In this document: one piece after another, positions 33,277 through 44,878 of the stretch
Position numbering within the stretch: the stretch's first letter is position 1
Layout of the letters: the number at the start of each line of letters is the position of its first letter
DNA from: Acanthaster planci
Taxonomy: Eukaryota; Echinodermata; Asteroidea; Valvatida; Acanthasteridae
Length of the DNA stretch: 64,000 nt
Reading direction: 5' to 3'
Assembly (NCBI RefSeq): GCF_001949145.1
Contig: NW_019091645.1
Coordinates: 142,739 to 206,738 of the forward strand
Translations under genes and position numbers: made by a program
Notes under the pieces: generated by a model
Databases searched by the model: none
Told to the model about the DNA's origin: nothing
Seen by the model: the letters and a program-made list of their open reading frames with translations, nothing else

Positions 33277-36200
33277 CTGGGGGAACAGGTAGAGAAAACA
33301 GATTTATTTGACAAACAAAATGTTTACCGAAAGATATCGATTCGAAACAGTTTTCCTGAGTTAGGCTCAGTTATGATGAAGGCATTTTAGAAAGTCAGTT
33401 TTATAACAATCATTGGAGTCAGAAAAAACTGGACACTGCCCATAATGAACAGAGGTAATAGGTCTCTCACAACAATCGCTTTGCCTTTGAACTGGTGACA
33501 AATAACATGACTGTGACGTTGGAAGATAAACGTCTGCAGGTGCTCATACAAGAGGAAGCTTTTTTCCTGTAACATCTAGCTATTCCTCACTTGCTTCTAT
33601 CTTGAGGGTACTTGCAACAGTTTGTAGGTCCATTCCATAGTAGATTGCCACTTGCTTGGAGGACGAATCCGTCACCGCTATCTGACCGTCCTCAGAGATT
33701 GCTATACCGCGAAGCTTACTCAGTGGTGTCGAGTCGGCGTACCCTCCACTCGACGAGCTAGCCAACCGCTTCAAGATGGCAGTCACCCTCGGTTCTTTGT
33801 TTGGTGCCGGCGCTTGGTAACTGACAGATCGTTGGTCCGGCGATCGTTCCTGACCTGGAATAACCGTAGGGATCAGATACTGTGCTCAGACATTGATTCT
33901 GTGTTTTCTTTTTTTAAAAACTTGTGTGAAGAATGGGATGGTAGATTAGCTTATTTGAAGTACGGTAGACACAATTGACATGGGCTATTTGAAGTAGGTG
34001 AAATTTGAGGAAACTCAAGAATCTCACCCAAACTAAATAGTGTCTGCGCCGTACCTCATGTAAAAATGAAAGTACAAGAACAGTTTGAACAGTAAAAAGG
34101 TAACGTCGACTCAGACTGAGATAAGTGAAAATATGGTTTAATGAAAAATGTACGTGCATATTAAAGTTGGTCACTTTAACAAACTACAATAAAAGCACAG
34201 ATTAAAATCAGGTCGACTTAAAAAAAATGAAGGTTTTAATGGGGAACTTAAACGAATGGAGTATTTTGGACATTCAAATAATATCGTTTGCAAGCATAAG
34301 ACATTTTAATTGATATTTCTGTAAATTTTGGACGGCCTTGAATCAGGGTCAACTTTCGTTTATTGGAGCATACATGCATTATACACTCTTGAAGGGTCTG
34401 TCTGTTGTCATTTTGCTCTAAATCAATGGCTGTCTCAACCGCCTTCTACATAATGAGACAGAGAATTAAGAAGCCATACAGCAAGAACTTACATACCCAT
34501 GTTACCTTCCAGTGCAACCTGTACTTCGTTCATGTCGGGTCGTTTTTGATAGTCCTGGTTCCAGCATCGATTCAGGAGGTCGCACAGGTGCTTGGGACAA
34601 TCTTTTGGGAGCTTAAGGCGACCCTTTTTCCGATACACCGTTTCGAAGATCTCAAGCTGTTGCAGGCCGGAGAAGGGAACTTGACCAGTGAGGAGTTCCC
34701 AAATGACCACCGCAAAGGAGAACACGTCTGACTTGGCTGTGACCTTGGGTTTCATCGACGACTCTCCTTGGTTTCCCATGGCCTCGGGTGCCATCCAGGG
34801 CCAGGAACCCCGGACACCGACGGTGCTGACCGTATTAATGATTTTCCGCGCGGATCCGAAGTCGCATATCTTCAGCGTGTCATCCTCCGTGATGACGAAA
34901 TTGGGCGACTTAACGTCACCATGCAGGTAATGCATGCAATGGAGGTATCCCAGGCCTCGAGCGCCCTCAAGAGCCCACTTCAACCAGTAAAACCTTTTGA
35001 CCTCCGACCAACAGCTTCGATGTTTTTCTATAAAAGCGTACAGCGAGCCCTTCTCGGCGTATTGTGTCACTATAACACACATGTCCGGTGGACACTGTAG
35101 TTTGCCGATTCCCATCAACCGGACAATGTGTCTGTGTTTCAACTTGGACAGAATGAGGAGTTCTTCCTCTTTGTAATTCAAACAGTACTTTGCGGCAACC
35201 TCGACCGGACCTGACGGGGAGTTCCAAACAGCCTTGTATACTTTACTTCGGCTGTCTGGGGGACTAATTTGCGTTTCAGTTTTGATGTCAGACACATTGA
35301 TTTCATTGTAGCCGCCTGCACTTGGATCTGTGTAGGAAAAACATCTTTTGGTTGTAATTTTCAAGCTAATTGTTCGTTCATGGGAGTGTCGTGAGACCTA
35401 TCATTTCTGCCACACCCCCTGGTAACCTTTAAAGTTAATTACCGACTTTCGAGTCTTGAGATTTCAATACAACTAAATCAAGGTACACTTGCAGTGGGTA
35501 TTTGTACAACTTTGTAACGTATTTGTTTAACAAGCACTTCAAATAATGCTGGTTAAAAGGATCATGTAATGGATTTTTAAGTGTGATGTCATCAAAGGCA
35601 TAAAACCTAAGCGTTAAACCAATCTATGCTCTTTCACGTTGGAATTGTTTTTTCTTACTGAGATGATTCAATTTTGGATTCGGTTCAAGTGAGGAAAGTT
35701 TTCTTACAACATGTTTTCACTAAGCAAGTTTTGGGTTATCACAAGAAACCTCTAAAGTAAGCAGAGTCCGTTTGCAATAAAGGAAAAAATCAATGGGAGG
35801 AATCAAAATGGGATAATACATGTAGGTAACTATAAAGTCATCAAATAGAATTCAAACTGTTCCGCGTTTACCCCAGGGTAAGGCCAGTTCACATTAACAG
35901 TTTTATCGGTGTTTGGTCCCTGTTCCTCCATTGTAATCTGCATCAATGTCCAGATAGATGGAGTGGAAACCAGTCCAGCGTCCTTTGCTTCACCTACACA
36001 CTGGTCTCTTGCCAAAAATACCATTCATTTATTTTCTGTATTTCCATGAATAAAATATTCGGTATTTTATAAGGCAAGGTCTTTATGTTTGTGCAGCATA
36101 ACCGTTTGTTGCCGAATGGTAACTATTTTCACTGTCAATAATCTGTATAAGTCTATTTAAGTAGGCCTACTTCATCGTCTTCCTTCGTAGCTTCCTTCTC

Positions 36201-37650
36201 TTAGAGACGTGTTGCCATTTTATATTTGAATTCGTAACAAGTTCACGAGTTTGTTTACCTTTTGTGAAAATCGCGTCTGTTTCCAAAATGTCTTCGTCGC
36301 ACTCAGAGAGCCGTGGCTCATTGATGACTTTTGCAGCACCACTGTCACTATCTTTGGTATGACTTTCTAAGTCTGAAATACAATGTACACTGAATCCTTA
36401 ATGTCAATTTTTTTCTTCAACTGCAATTCAGACATCTGCATTTTCGTTTGGAAAACATTCTATTTACTGCATGGACCGGCTTCCCCATCTAAGGCCGCCA
36501 GTGTATCGCCCAACCTTTAACAGTGCCAAGTGCATTAAATTCATTTGGTCAGTAACCCTGATTCAGTCGTTTCGCCCACCGGGACAGGCATGAAAATAAG
36601 TTTATACCCGTCTGAGGAGTCAGATAGAACCACCCAGAATACCTTGCGGGGCTTCGATGGCGTTTGTGCAGGAGATTAACGAGTGTAAGGACCCAGGGAT
36701 GAAGCTACGTGTACTAATTAGGAGGTTGGAAATCTGTTAAAGCGCTTCTTGGAGTGTTCATTGCGATTTATTATCAGCAACCTCGTCCTGTGTACCTGGC
36801 AACAGATTGAACTGCTGGATAATATCAAGTCTCCTGATTTCTTGCAACTCCTTGCCCAGCGTTCTGGATTGGTCACTTCTCGATGACTGCCGCTGTCTCC
36901 ATTTTACGAGCATATTGAAGATCTGAATCTCTGTCTGGCCTTGACTGTCGGTCTTGAAGTTGGAGATCTCAGGCGCAGTAAAGCCCAGGAAGGAAGCCAA
37001 CTTTTGCCAATCAGAGCCGAGTCTTTCGGAAATTTTGCGCAAAGTCTTGTCACTCAGGACTGAAAGCAGATATCCCAAAAACAATCCAAATGTGATGAAA
37101 GATGTCATCAATTGCTAGTTTATCTTTTTAACTACATGTAACTGAAATCTTGATGAAACCTCGTTTCAATCGATGAGGTGTGCTTCTTTTCGAGGCGGAT
37201 TCGTCCAGTGAAGTGAACGTGCATATCCAATGTTTAATTTAACAAACAGGATTAATATACTTTGGTAAAGGGCTTTCCAGTAGTACGCGAAATTCGTCTG
37301 TGACGAATTTGAATATTGGAAATCATGAACTTGAACAATTGTTTTTAAAAATAGCCCAGAAAACGTATAACTGCATGTGTAAATAAAAAGCGATAAATAC
37401 ACTGAATAAAAAGAAGGAAATTAACTGCGCACTAACAGCTTTGATTCTTAAAATCAATGCTGGATATGCTTCAAGGAGTCAAAAGACAGAGCCACTGTGA
37501 ATTGTTCGTCATAGAAAATCTTTTTCCAATGATCAAATTGATAACCTGTTCACCTTGATTTGCCCTGACATCTCTTTGCGGTTCATCGACATCATCCATC
37601 TTGACACCTGCCATCATTTCTGCTAAAGTATCTCCTTGTTTATCCAAACT
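32672..37650 (-). CDS. death domain - MLK/ZAK-like kinase - NHL propeller protein, six exons
   Basis: Six exons give one open frame of about 710-725 codons: 37650-37554, 37059-36796, 36372-36259, 35327-34497, 33854-33591, 33276-32672. Every internal junction has GT/AG borders and splits a codon after its first base, so the assembly is internally consistent. Order: short acidic N-terminus, death domain, acidic linker, kinase, NHL-type repeats. Death domain plus kinase recalls IRAK/Pelle and RIPK1, but the kinase domain resembles MLK/ZAK/TAK1-type MAP3Ks, and a C-terminal NHL propeller is not part of those families. A cytosolic role in signal relay through DD clustering, with the propeller binding a partner, is inference. 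Uncertain points: the 5' end (an ATG at codon 12 or 13 of the first exon, or an upstream exon) and the exact kinase-exon donor (34497 or 34506, both in phase). I know no established gene name. Confidence 0.75.
33591..33854 (-). CDS. DD-kinase-NHL gene, exon e: linker and first NHL-type blade
   Basis: Between GGTTATTCCAG and GAAGCAA|GTGAGG. It begins with a Pro/Ser/Arg-rich linker, then LSKLRGIAISEDGQIAVTDS, the classic NHL blade pattern (RGIAI-DG-IAVTDS). An in-frame stop follows just past the donor, so without splicing the frame would end there. Confidence 0.75.
34497..35327 (-). CDS. DD-kinase-NHL gene, exon d: protein kinase domain
   Basis: A complete kinase domain in one exon (276 codons), acceptor TTTCCTACACAG. 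Seen: EVAAKYC (the ATP Lys), EEELLILSKLKHRHIVRLMG (helix C), YLHGDVKSPNF (catalytic loop), ICDFGSAR, WMAPEAM, SDVFSFAVVIWELLTG, RCWNQDYQKRPDM. MLK/ZAK likeness comes from the WPWMAPE and GLQQLEIFETV-type stretches. Oddities: HRD is HGD, and the glycine loop has no glycines (SPPDSRSKVYKAVW). Lys, Asp of HGD, Asn and DFG are all kept, so activity is possible but not assured. Confidence 0.9.
36259..36372 (-). CDS. DD-kinase-NHL gene, exon c: acidic linker
   Basis: 38 residues rich in Asp/Glu/Ser (for example LSECDEDILETDAIF), bounded by GTATTTCAG and ACAAAAG|GTAAAC. It is too short to be noticed as a separate frame and is found by phase matching. It links the death domain to the kinase. Confidence 0.7.
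36796..37059 (-). CDS. DD-kinase-NHL gene, exon b: death domain
   Basis: 87 residues between CTGCTTTCAG and the donor CCAG|GTACAC. The six-helix death-domain pattern is clear: ISERLGSDWQKLASFLG, then APEISNF, then IFNMLVKWRQRQ, then LGKELQEIRRLDIIQQF. The conserved Trp after LGSD and the LVKWR helix are diagnostic. Confidence 0.85.
37554..37650 (-). CDS. DD-kinase-NHL gene, exon a (N-terminal)
   Basis: It encodes about 32 residues including MMAGVKMDDVDEPQRDV and ends at AATCAAG|GTGAAC, splitting the codon after base one. The second ATG of the MM pair has A at -3 and G at +4 and could be the start. An acceptor after a T-rich tract (…CTGAAAAAG) would instead make it internal. Confidence 0.55.
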
Positions 37651-40600
37651 CTTTTTCAGGAAATGAATAAAACAATACAAACAAAGTAAGCAAAGAAAAG
37701 AGCCATTGGGATCATCAGAAATTTAGTAGCGAGAAAGTATTTATGACATGAGTAACATTACAGGTTTTGCGTGTGAACGTAGAACCAAATTCCCCCGCAC
37801 AAACTGTTGACGGAGGGATGAGCCAATCCCATCTAAATCCCAGCCCACCCCACTTCCACCTCTTAATTACCCCACCTTCACATCCCAACTCCTCCCCCAC
37901 CTCATCACCTTTCGGTGTCAGCCAGCCATAACTCAGAGAGACAACACTGTTTTGAGGGTAGACCTACTAATGAAACTGCTACTCAGCACGAATGGAGCAC
38001 ATAATGTTCCAAATATTTCAAATGTGCTGTTTCTGTAAAGGCTGAGGCATGTAATCTCAAAAACATGAGATATCTGTAGATAGTGCTTCCTGTGTACATA
38101 GTAGTGAGTGGGAATCTCCTACCCAAAATCCTGCGGCCTATCAAATCTCGTGAGACTGTCTTTTAATGGTCAGCACTCATCCGCTACTCTCTGGCTCAGA
38201 TTAGCGCAACTGTTTTGTCACGGTGCCGTTTATCCTTCAATTTTTTACTGTTATACTTCAGTACAATGCAATTCGTAAACATTGGTAATAAAATGTAAGC
38301 GATCATCTCTCGGGGATCCCCGATATATGCGCTTGATGATGTCGGGGGAATCCCCGTCCAAAAATAAACACTTGGGAATTCCGGAAATCTTTGCCTATAT
38401 GTTCTTTGCGTAAAATGACTGGTTACAAGTTCGTTATTTTACTCTCGAAACTGAATTGTATGATCTGAAATCATAATTAGGTCTATTTATTATAGTTATT
38501 AGTTTACGTCTCATGCTGTGCCAATGTTGAATTTGATGATATGGAGGCCAGTTTGTTCATGAACCTGTCAGTCGAATTTCCTATTGGATCCCTCTATTTA
38601 ATACACATAATTGCAGGCTAAAACATACATTGTAAAGCCTTTCCGAAACCAGGAAACAAAATAATATACATTGGTTGATTCTTATGTCCGGTATTAATTT
38701 GAACAGGTTCCGAGAACGCTAATGTTAGCACACGATCATGAAGCTGACCTGCGGTTATCATTTTATTCAGCACGTAACTGAACGCAAACTCCTGTGGAGA
38801 ATTTCCGGGTAATTTACTGCAAATGAAGTGTGAAGTTCAAATTTGAAACACCAAACCAGACTGGATGTGATTACGGTACATGTGCATGAAAAATGAAGAC
38901 TCACCTACCGGCTGTTCTCGTCCTACAACTTTTCCTGATAAGTCCTGCCTCTGTCCATTTAGAGCTTTGAACTGTACGTGTGCAGGATGGGGGTTCGAAA
39001 AGTTGCATTGGCCAACTTTAAAAAAAATGCTTGTGACTGAAGTGGTCAACACATACATGTAAGGTCATCAACCTTGGAATAAGCTAGACTTGTTCAATGT
39101 CCCTTCCCTGTTTTTTCTTGATGTGGGTAACAAATTCCCATCGCTGCATGATTAATAATCACTATAAAAAGAGAACCAAAACAAACAAAAACACAAACAA
39201 AAACAAAAGAAGAAATGTATATGGTTATTCATGATTTACAGCCGGGCATTCACTAGAGCGTATACACTGTACTAGTGATTATGCTCTGGTTGAGGTCAGC
39301 GGGTTTTTAATCTAAAAGTCGTGCAAAACTCGTAGCTGGCCTTACTGACGATATCAAGAACGTGTGCACAGTAGCACGTTCTTGATGAGTGCATCGGGCA
39401 TAGGGAGAGGGCAACTTTATTATCACAATGTTGGAAATGATTCCAGGTCTTATCACAATCGTTTGAATTTGCTGGAATAAAATGATAATAAAAGATATCA
39501 CCAAATAGGCACCACCAGCTGCCCCCATTCATCTATGAATAGCCAGGCACCATTTATGGCTGTAAATGATTAGCCAAAATCGTTTGTAACCTCGTCACTC
39601 CTTCCCAACTTGAAAATGGAGCTCATCCCCCTCCCCATACGTACAATAGTCACGCTTTCATTTCTACACTGAGAGGGAGCCAAAATCCAGGGAGTCTTAA
39701 CAATTAACAATACGTTGCATGTCCTTGCTGGTGGTGGTGCGTCCACACAATGGCCAGAAATCACGTGATATGTTCGTTCCACAATGCTATACATGACCTA
39801 ATCCAAATCTTTTGGACTTCTTCTAGCTATCCCAGATGCTACTTTTAGAGGGGTTTTCACTAATGGGGTCATCTAAGCAGTCACTGAAACAGGGCGGGCC
39901 AAATCTACACTCCCTTATGTTTGTGCACAAAATGCCCCCCCCCCCAATCTGGCCATGCGGAAAAAAATTCTGTGAGTGACCACGTCAAAATGACACACAC
40001 AGGCTTGCCTGAGAAGGTTTCCATCTCTTTTATTCAGAAAGCTAGCGGGAGAATGTAATTTATGAGTCCTTTGTAATAATAAATATGATTTGACCTAAGT
40101 TTTGGACAAAGTGCCGCCCAGTGCAGTTGCAAAAAATGACACACTGCCACCTCGAAGTGTTAATTTAAACGCAGCATAAAAGTAAAGAGAAACGAGGTGA
40201 CGGAACGACGCGACATGATGACGCAACGGAGCTCTCGTAGCGTCAATTTGGGGCGACGGGACGACACGGCGCACGGCGGTTTTGGCGGTTACAGAACACC
40301 ATAACTTTCAAGTAGGGCACAAGGTACAATTGTAATTGACGGACTTAATACAAGTCTATTCGTATCTGTTCTTATGTTTCTTGGACTCACCTCTAGAGGG
40401 CGCATTCAACATGACAGCAGGCACAATCGTGGCCCGTGATCGACCCTGACTTCATAAACGTGGCGACATGTCATTTTTCAAGTGAATCATTCTCTTTCCT
40501 GATTAAGAATTAATATTGCCATTGTGAAACAAAGTATATATGCCTTGCTAACAGGTACTGTGCTGCTTTTTCGTAGGAAACTAGTTTTCTTTGTAGGCCT

Positions 40601-41358
40601 AATGCCGGCCGGTCCTATTCTGACCAACGATGGCCAAGATCGGTGCCCCCCATCCTTTACAAATTACATGTAAATACATTAGGCCCGCAATAATTTAAGT
40701 CCAACATGTCTAAACACATGACACAACACTCTTAGTCTTTTGGGGGACTTTTGACTGTTGCAGTGGCACCGACGTAAACAGGCTCACAGCTAAAACATTC
40801 AATAGTGAAAAGACTGATTTTTAAGGTGTTTACATTACAGCCATGTTACAAAGTCATGTTTTAGGGTTAGGGACTTGCCTGACTTCATCATGTACATGTA
40901 CTTGTTTGCCCTTGGTTGATATATCAGAAAGAAAAAAATAGGAGTTTATATAAACACCAACATGACCAAGGGGAGAAATTATAAGATGGATGTTTTGGAT
41001 ATCTGCAGGTAGGCCTAATTATGTTTTTTTAAATTTTCAGCAAGGAGGTGAAGTCAAAACAAGTTTTACAAAGACACAAGACTAGTGCCCTTGGTTTCAA
41101 GAAGGCCGTGGTCTTTTCAAACTGGAAAAAATCATTAGGCCTATGTATGAATATTAGAATGTGCATGTACATGTAATTAATGCAGACTTCCACCCTTAAT
41201 TCACTGCACACCACTGTTGGCCCTGCTTCTGGTATGATTGCCAGAGTCAGTCCATTACACTTGTTTTTCCGCATTCATGGAGCTGTAAATAACCAGTACT
41301 AGTACACGGCTTGTGACATTGGGAGATTCTAATTTGTAAACATTCCCTATCACCACAG
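37651..41358. other. intergenic region between the kinase gene and EBAG9
   Basis: No further gene supported. It contains a 13-bp-stem hairpin (39353-39386), an A/C-rich simple repeat (39178-39212) and a GC-rich CGACGGGACGAC-like patch (about 40200-40290). The 5' exons of both flanking genes may lie here but could not be recognised. Confidence 0.45.
39353..39386. other. perfect short hairpin
   Basis: ATCAAGAACGTG and CACGTTCTTGAT are exact complements (12-13 bp) around an ~8-base loop. It has neither the length nor the flanks of a microRNA precursor. Confidence 0.5.
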
Positions 41359-41391
41359 GTGCACCACTACAGTTCAAAGGTTACATCCCCA

Positions 41392-44300
41392 ATGGCTACC
41401 TTCCGATGCAATAAGTGGTTCATATGCAGCTTTATTGCTGCCGTCCTGGGCTTTTTGAAGCGGATCTTGTTCGGCAGGTTCCATCGCCGGAACAGAAGCG
41501 ACACTAACTTGCCAACTCTTGCCAGTAACATCAGCACGCCAGCAGCTGCAGACAACTCATTGAGTGAAAGAAACGTGAGCTCTGCCCTTACATGTACCTT
41601 TTTGACCCAGCATATTGGTTGAGCACTAACTGAATACTTCCTTTGCTACCAAAGAAAGAGCTGTTTTTGGTGAAAAAAAATGTAATGTCTTTCCCACTGC
41701 CTGTCCACCTATCCAGAGGTTAGGAAAAAGCAAATTAGGACAGGCAGCTTTTCCTTGTTCAAAATTCACAAGCTCTTATATTCCACATTAAATCTTTAAC
41801 ACTGATGAACGAGTCTTCACATTTTCTACCATAGTACTTGGTGCAGCTAATGCCCTCAGTTAGCACGGAAGGATGTCGGATTCAAGAACTTTCATGAGAC
41901 AAGACAGCCAGAAGGCAGTGGCGTATCCAGCTTTTTGTGTGGGGGCGGGGGACAAATTCAAAGCAACTGTGGCTTCAGGCTTATCCAACATGATGTTGGG
42001 GGAGTTAAAAATATCAAAAGCCTTACACATGGTCCTGACATCCTTGCTTTTATTTCATGGTGTTGTTGTCGTAACAGGGAAAAATGGCACGCTATGGGGA
42101 ATCAGCAAAACAACAAAAATTCTAACTAAACCAAGGATCTTTGAAGAAGTCGCAGGAAACTAAATTAATAAGGACTCAGTCACCAATATTTGACTCCAAA
42201 AAAGGGACAAAAAATAATTTATAAATGAAAAAGTACAGGAAAAATGAAAAAAACTAAAAGGACTCAAGGACTTAAAACACCCAAAGGCTTAGATTTTAAA
42301 AGACTCAAACCAAAACCCAACACAGTGCGTTAAATGGACCTTATGAGTTTACACTCAGACTTCAATCACTGACTCCTAGCAGAATAGGACTCAAGCAGAA
42401 AAACCACATTCCAGTTAGGAGGAACAATACATAGGTACATGTGAAGGTGACTGGTCTCTGCTGATCTGCTACACTGAGTGTGACCAGACCATGTGGTAAC
42501 TCTATATGGGGGAAGCTGGGGCTTAAACAAATAAACAGGGGGGGCACATTGTCATAGGGTTTTTGTGCTAGTAGTTGATAAATACATGTAAATATACAGA
42601 TCTTACTTTCTTTCCCACTCACCTACATGTATGAAGCAGTCTCAAAGTCGTCCTAGTCCTGTATTGTACCGGTATACCTGTACATGTACATATTCACAAC
42701 TACATGTGTTTGAACCCTATCTTCTATCAAACATCCTCCCTTTTGTTCCAGAGGGAGCAGGGCAAGCACCTCCCATGATGCCCCTGACCAGAACCTTGTT
42801 AATTATCTGTCATGAATTTTGTCACTGTTTGTCCTCTGATCAGGAAGATATTGCAGACTGGGATGATTGGGACTATGCGGGGGCACCTACAGATATCATT
42901 ATTGAACCAAACAACCCCAGCATAGGCCCAACGGCAGCTGAGGGTGGGGCACTGGCCCCAGTTGGAGGGGGTGTGTCCCCACATGATGATGACATACCTG
43001 AGATGGACTACTTTAGTGACATGGCGCCAACGTTGAAAAAAACTGTGAGTCTAAATCTGAGGAGATCCGCTCAAATTTGAATCTGTGATATGATAATTTC
43101 AGCTAATGATAAATACACCGAAGCATATACGTATCTGCTGATTAATAGATGGATCGCACCTGCCAAGTCACATGACCAATAGTGGGTATCAAACATTAAC
43201 AAATATGGCGTCCACCCATAGCAATGTGTATTTTGATTATTGTTTTACATCATGAAGCTGATTTTCGGTATAACACTCAGCACATAAGTAGTCTGAGTAA
43301 TTTACCAACCATTGGCTTTATTTTTGCTATTTTGACACTTATGACGCATTACGCTTTAGGAGGATGCCATGTTTGTTGATGTTTAATACCCATTATAGGT
43401 CACATGACTTACTGGGTGCAGTCTGTCTATTATGGAAGAAACCTGTTGATCTTAATTTTTTACCAATCAGAGTGTTGGACTTTCTTTAAACTTGATGATG
43501 TACAGGTAAAACTGGAAGAACAATACATAGTAAGCTGACATCCTAAAGTGGTCAGCTGACATACTATTGTGGTCAGCTGTCTTACTATTGTGGTCAGCTG
43601 TCATACTATTGTGGTCAGCTGACATACTATTGTGGTCAGCTGTCATACTATTGTGGTCAGCTGACATACTATTGTGGTCAGCTGACATACTATTGTGGTC
43701 AGCTGACATACTATTGTGGTCAGCTGACATACTGTTGTGGTCAGCTGACATACTATTTTAGTTAGCTGTCATACTATTGTGGTCAGCTGTCATACTATTG
43801 TGGTCAGCTGACATACTATTGTTGTCAGCTGACATACTATTGTGGTCAGCTGACATACTGTTGTGGTCAGCTGACACACTATTACTCTATATCAACCTAT
43901 CAACAACATGTAACTTCTATTCTTAATTGTGTCATATAATGTGTAAGAAATTTTTATGCTCATGTAGCTATTTTAGACAGTGTTTTGGATCTCTTATGTT
44001 GAACAAGTTCTGGAAAAGCAGGCAATTAAACCATTATCATGCATGCAACTTTTCCTTGGATCAGCTAAGCTCCACGTTTTTTTGCTTCACACTGCCATTT
44101 AAAATTTAAAAACAAACTCCAGTTGCCTGCATTATCCAGCAGGAGAAAGTACCGAAGACTTCAACCGACTGCATTGGTTCTTTTCCACCTGAAGTTGTCA
44201 AGCAGCACAGACTGAAAATTCACCCTGGTCTCAAAACCAAACTCTGGCACTGTTTTTGGTATGTTCAGCAAAAATCTGAACCAGACCAGTTTCAAATTAC

Positions 44301-44878
44301 AGCTCATTTGATTTTCCTTATTTTTTTCTTTATTTGGCAGGTTTTGATTAGGAAAAAGGATCGCAGTCGAGCGGGGTTGCCCAATAGCGGTGTATCTAAT
44401 CGGCTTTCTATGAATGTTGATATTACACCTGTTGCCTCGGTAAGAAGGCCCTTGCAGGGGTAATGTGTTCACTGCTTAAACATAAAGGAGGAACTTTTCT
44501 TGAGATAGGCATGTAGGTTTTCACTTACTCATCTCCATGAGCCAGCAAATCTGACGTAAGTCTTTTTGACCATTTTCATTGCCCTTTTTGTCTTTTGTTC
44601 CATCTCAAAATTTTCAAACATGCATCTTGAGCAGTTCCCATTTTAATCATTCTCAACTGCAGTCAGAATTATCGGCGTGGGACGATGAAATGGATGGCAC
44701 GTGGGAAGATGAAGCCAGCGCATTGGACCTGTCCAGGGACGCCGACCGCGTCATCAAGGAGAAGAAGCAGGCTGAACGTGATCGGCGAGCGGCCGAGCAG
44801 CACCGGAAAAAAATGGAGCGGGAAGCGCAGCGGGCCTTTAAGAAAGACGGTGGGAAACTGGCGGTCAAGCTAAAGTGA
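41392..44878 (+). CDS. EBAG9: EBAG9 (RCAS1) orthologue, four coding exons
   Basis: Exons 41392-41574, 42844-43044, 44341-44439 and 44663-44878 join in phase 0 to a 232-residue protein (human about 213). In vertebrates EBAG9 is a Golgi/vesicle protein, anchored at the N-terminus, that restrains regulated secretion. Seen: an N-terminal hydrophobic, Cys-containing anchor ending GFLKRILFGR; WDDWDY; the signature MDYFSDMAPTLKKT; VLIRKK; a second acidic WDDEMDGTWEDE; and a C-terminal coiled coil with ERDRRAAEQHRKKMEREAQR ending KLAVKLK. Donors and acceptors are good: AAC|GTGAGC, TGATCAG|GAA, ACT|GTGAGT, TTTGGCAG|GTT, TCG|GTAAGA, CTGCAG|TCA. An acceptor at 41357-41358 before the ATG implies an upstream untranslated exon, not found. 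Orthology is well supported by the motif order. Confidence 0.92.
41916..42160 (+). mobile_element. AGTGGCGTATCC-family element, copy in EBAG9 intron 1
   Basis: It begins AGTGGCGTATCCAGC. It shares GGTCCTGACATCCTTGCTTT and TATTTCATGGTGTTGTT with the copies at 15074 and 51216. The right end is not well defined. Open frames over this part are shadows. Confidence 0.65.
43549..43885 (+). repeat. 21-bp minisatellite, about 16 copies, in EBAG9 intron 2
   Basis: The unit is CAGCTGACATACTATTGTGGT with variants (TGTC for TGAC, CTGTTG for CTATTG, one TTTTAGTTAG unit). The period of 21 is a multiple of three, so both strands read as open 7-residue repeats (MSADHNS on the minus strand); these are not genes. 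Nearly every unit holds a CAGCTG E-box. Confidence 0.95.

Noticed and set aside
35830-36024. 64-codon minus frame between the linker and kinase exons as an extra exon
   Set aside because: No phase-compatible acceptor and donor pair; exons c and d join directly in frame without it.
39353-39386. Hairpin as a microRNA precursor
   Set aside because: The stem is only 12-13 bp and the flanks do not pair.
43467-43761. Open frames reading MSADHNS repeats and a mirrored frame
   Set aside because: They arise because the 21-bp minisatellite period is divisible by three; both strands stay open for the same reason.
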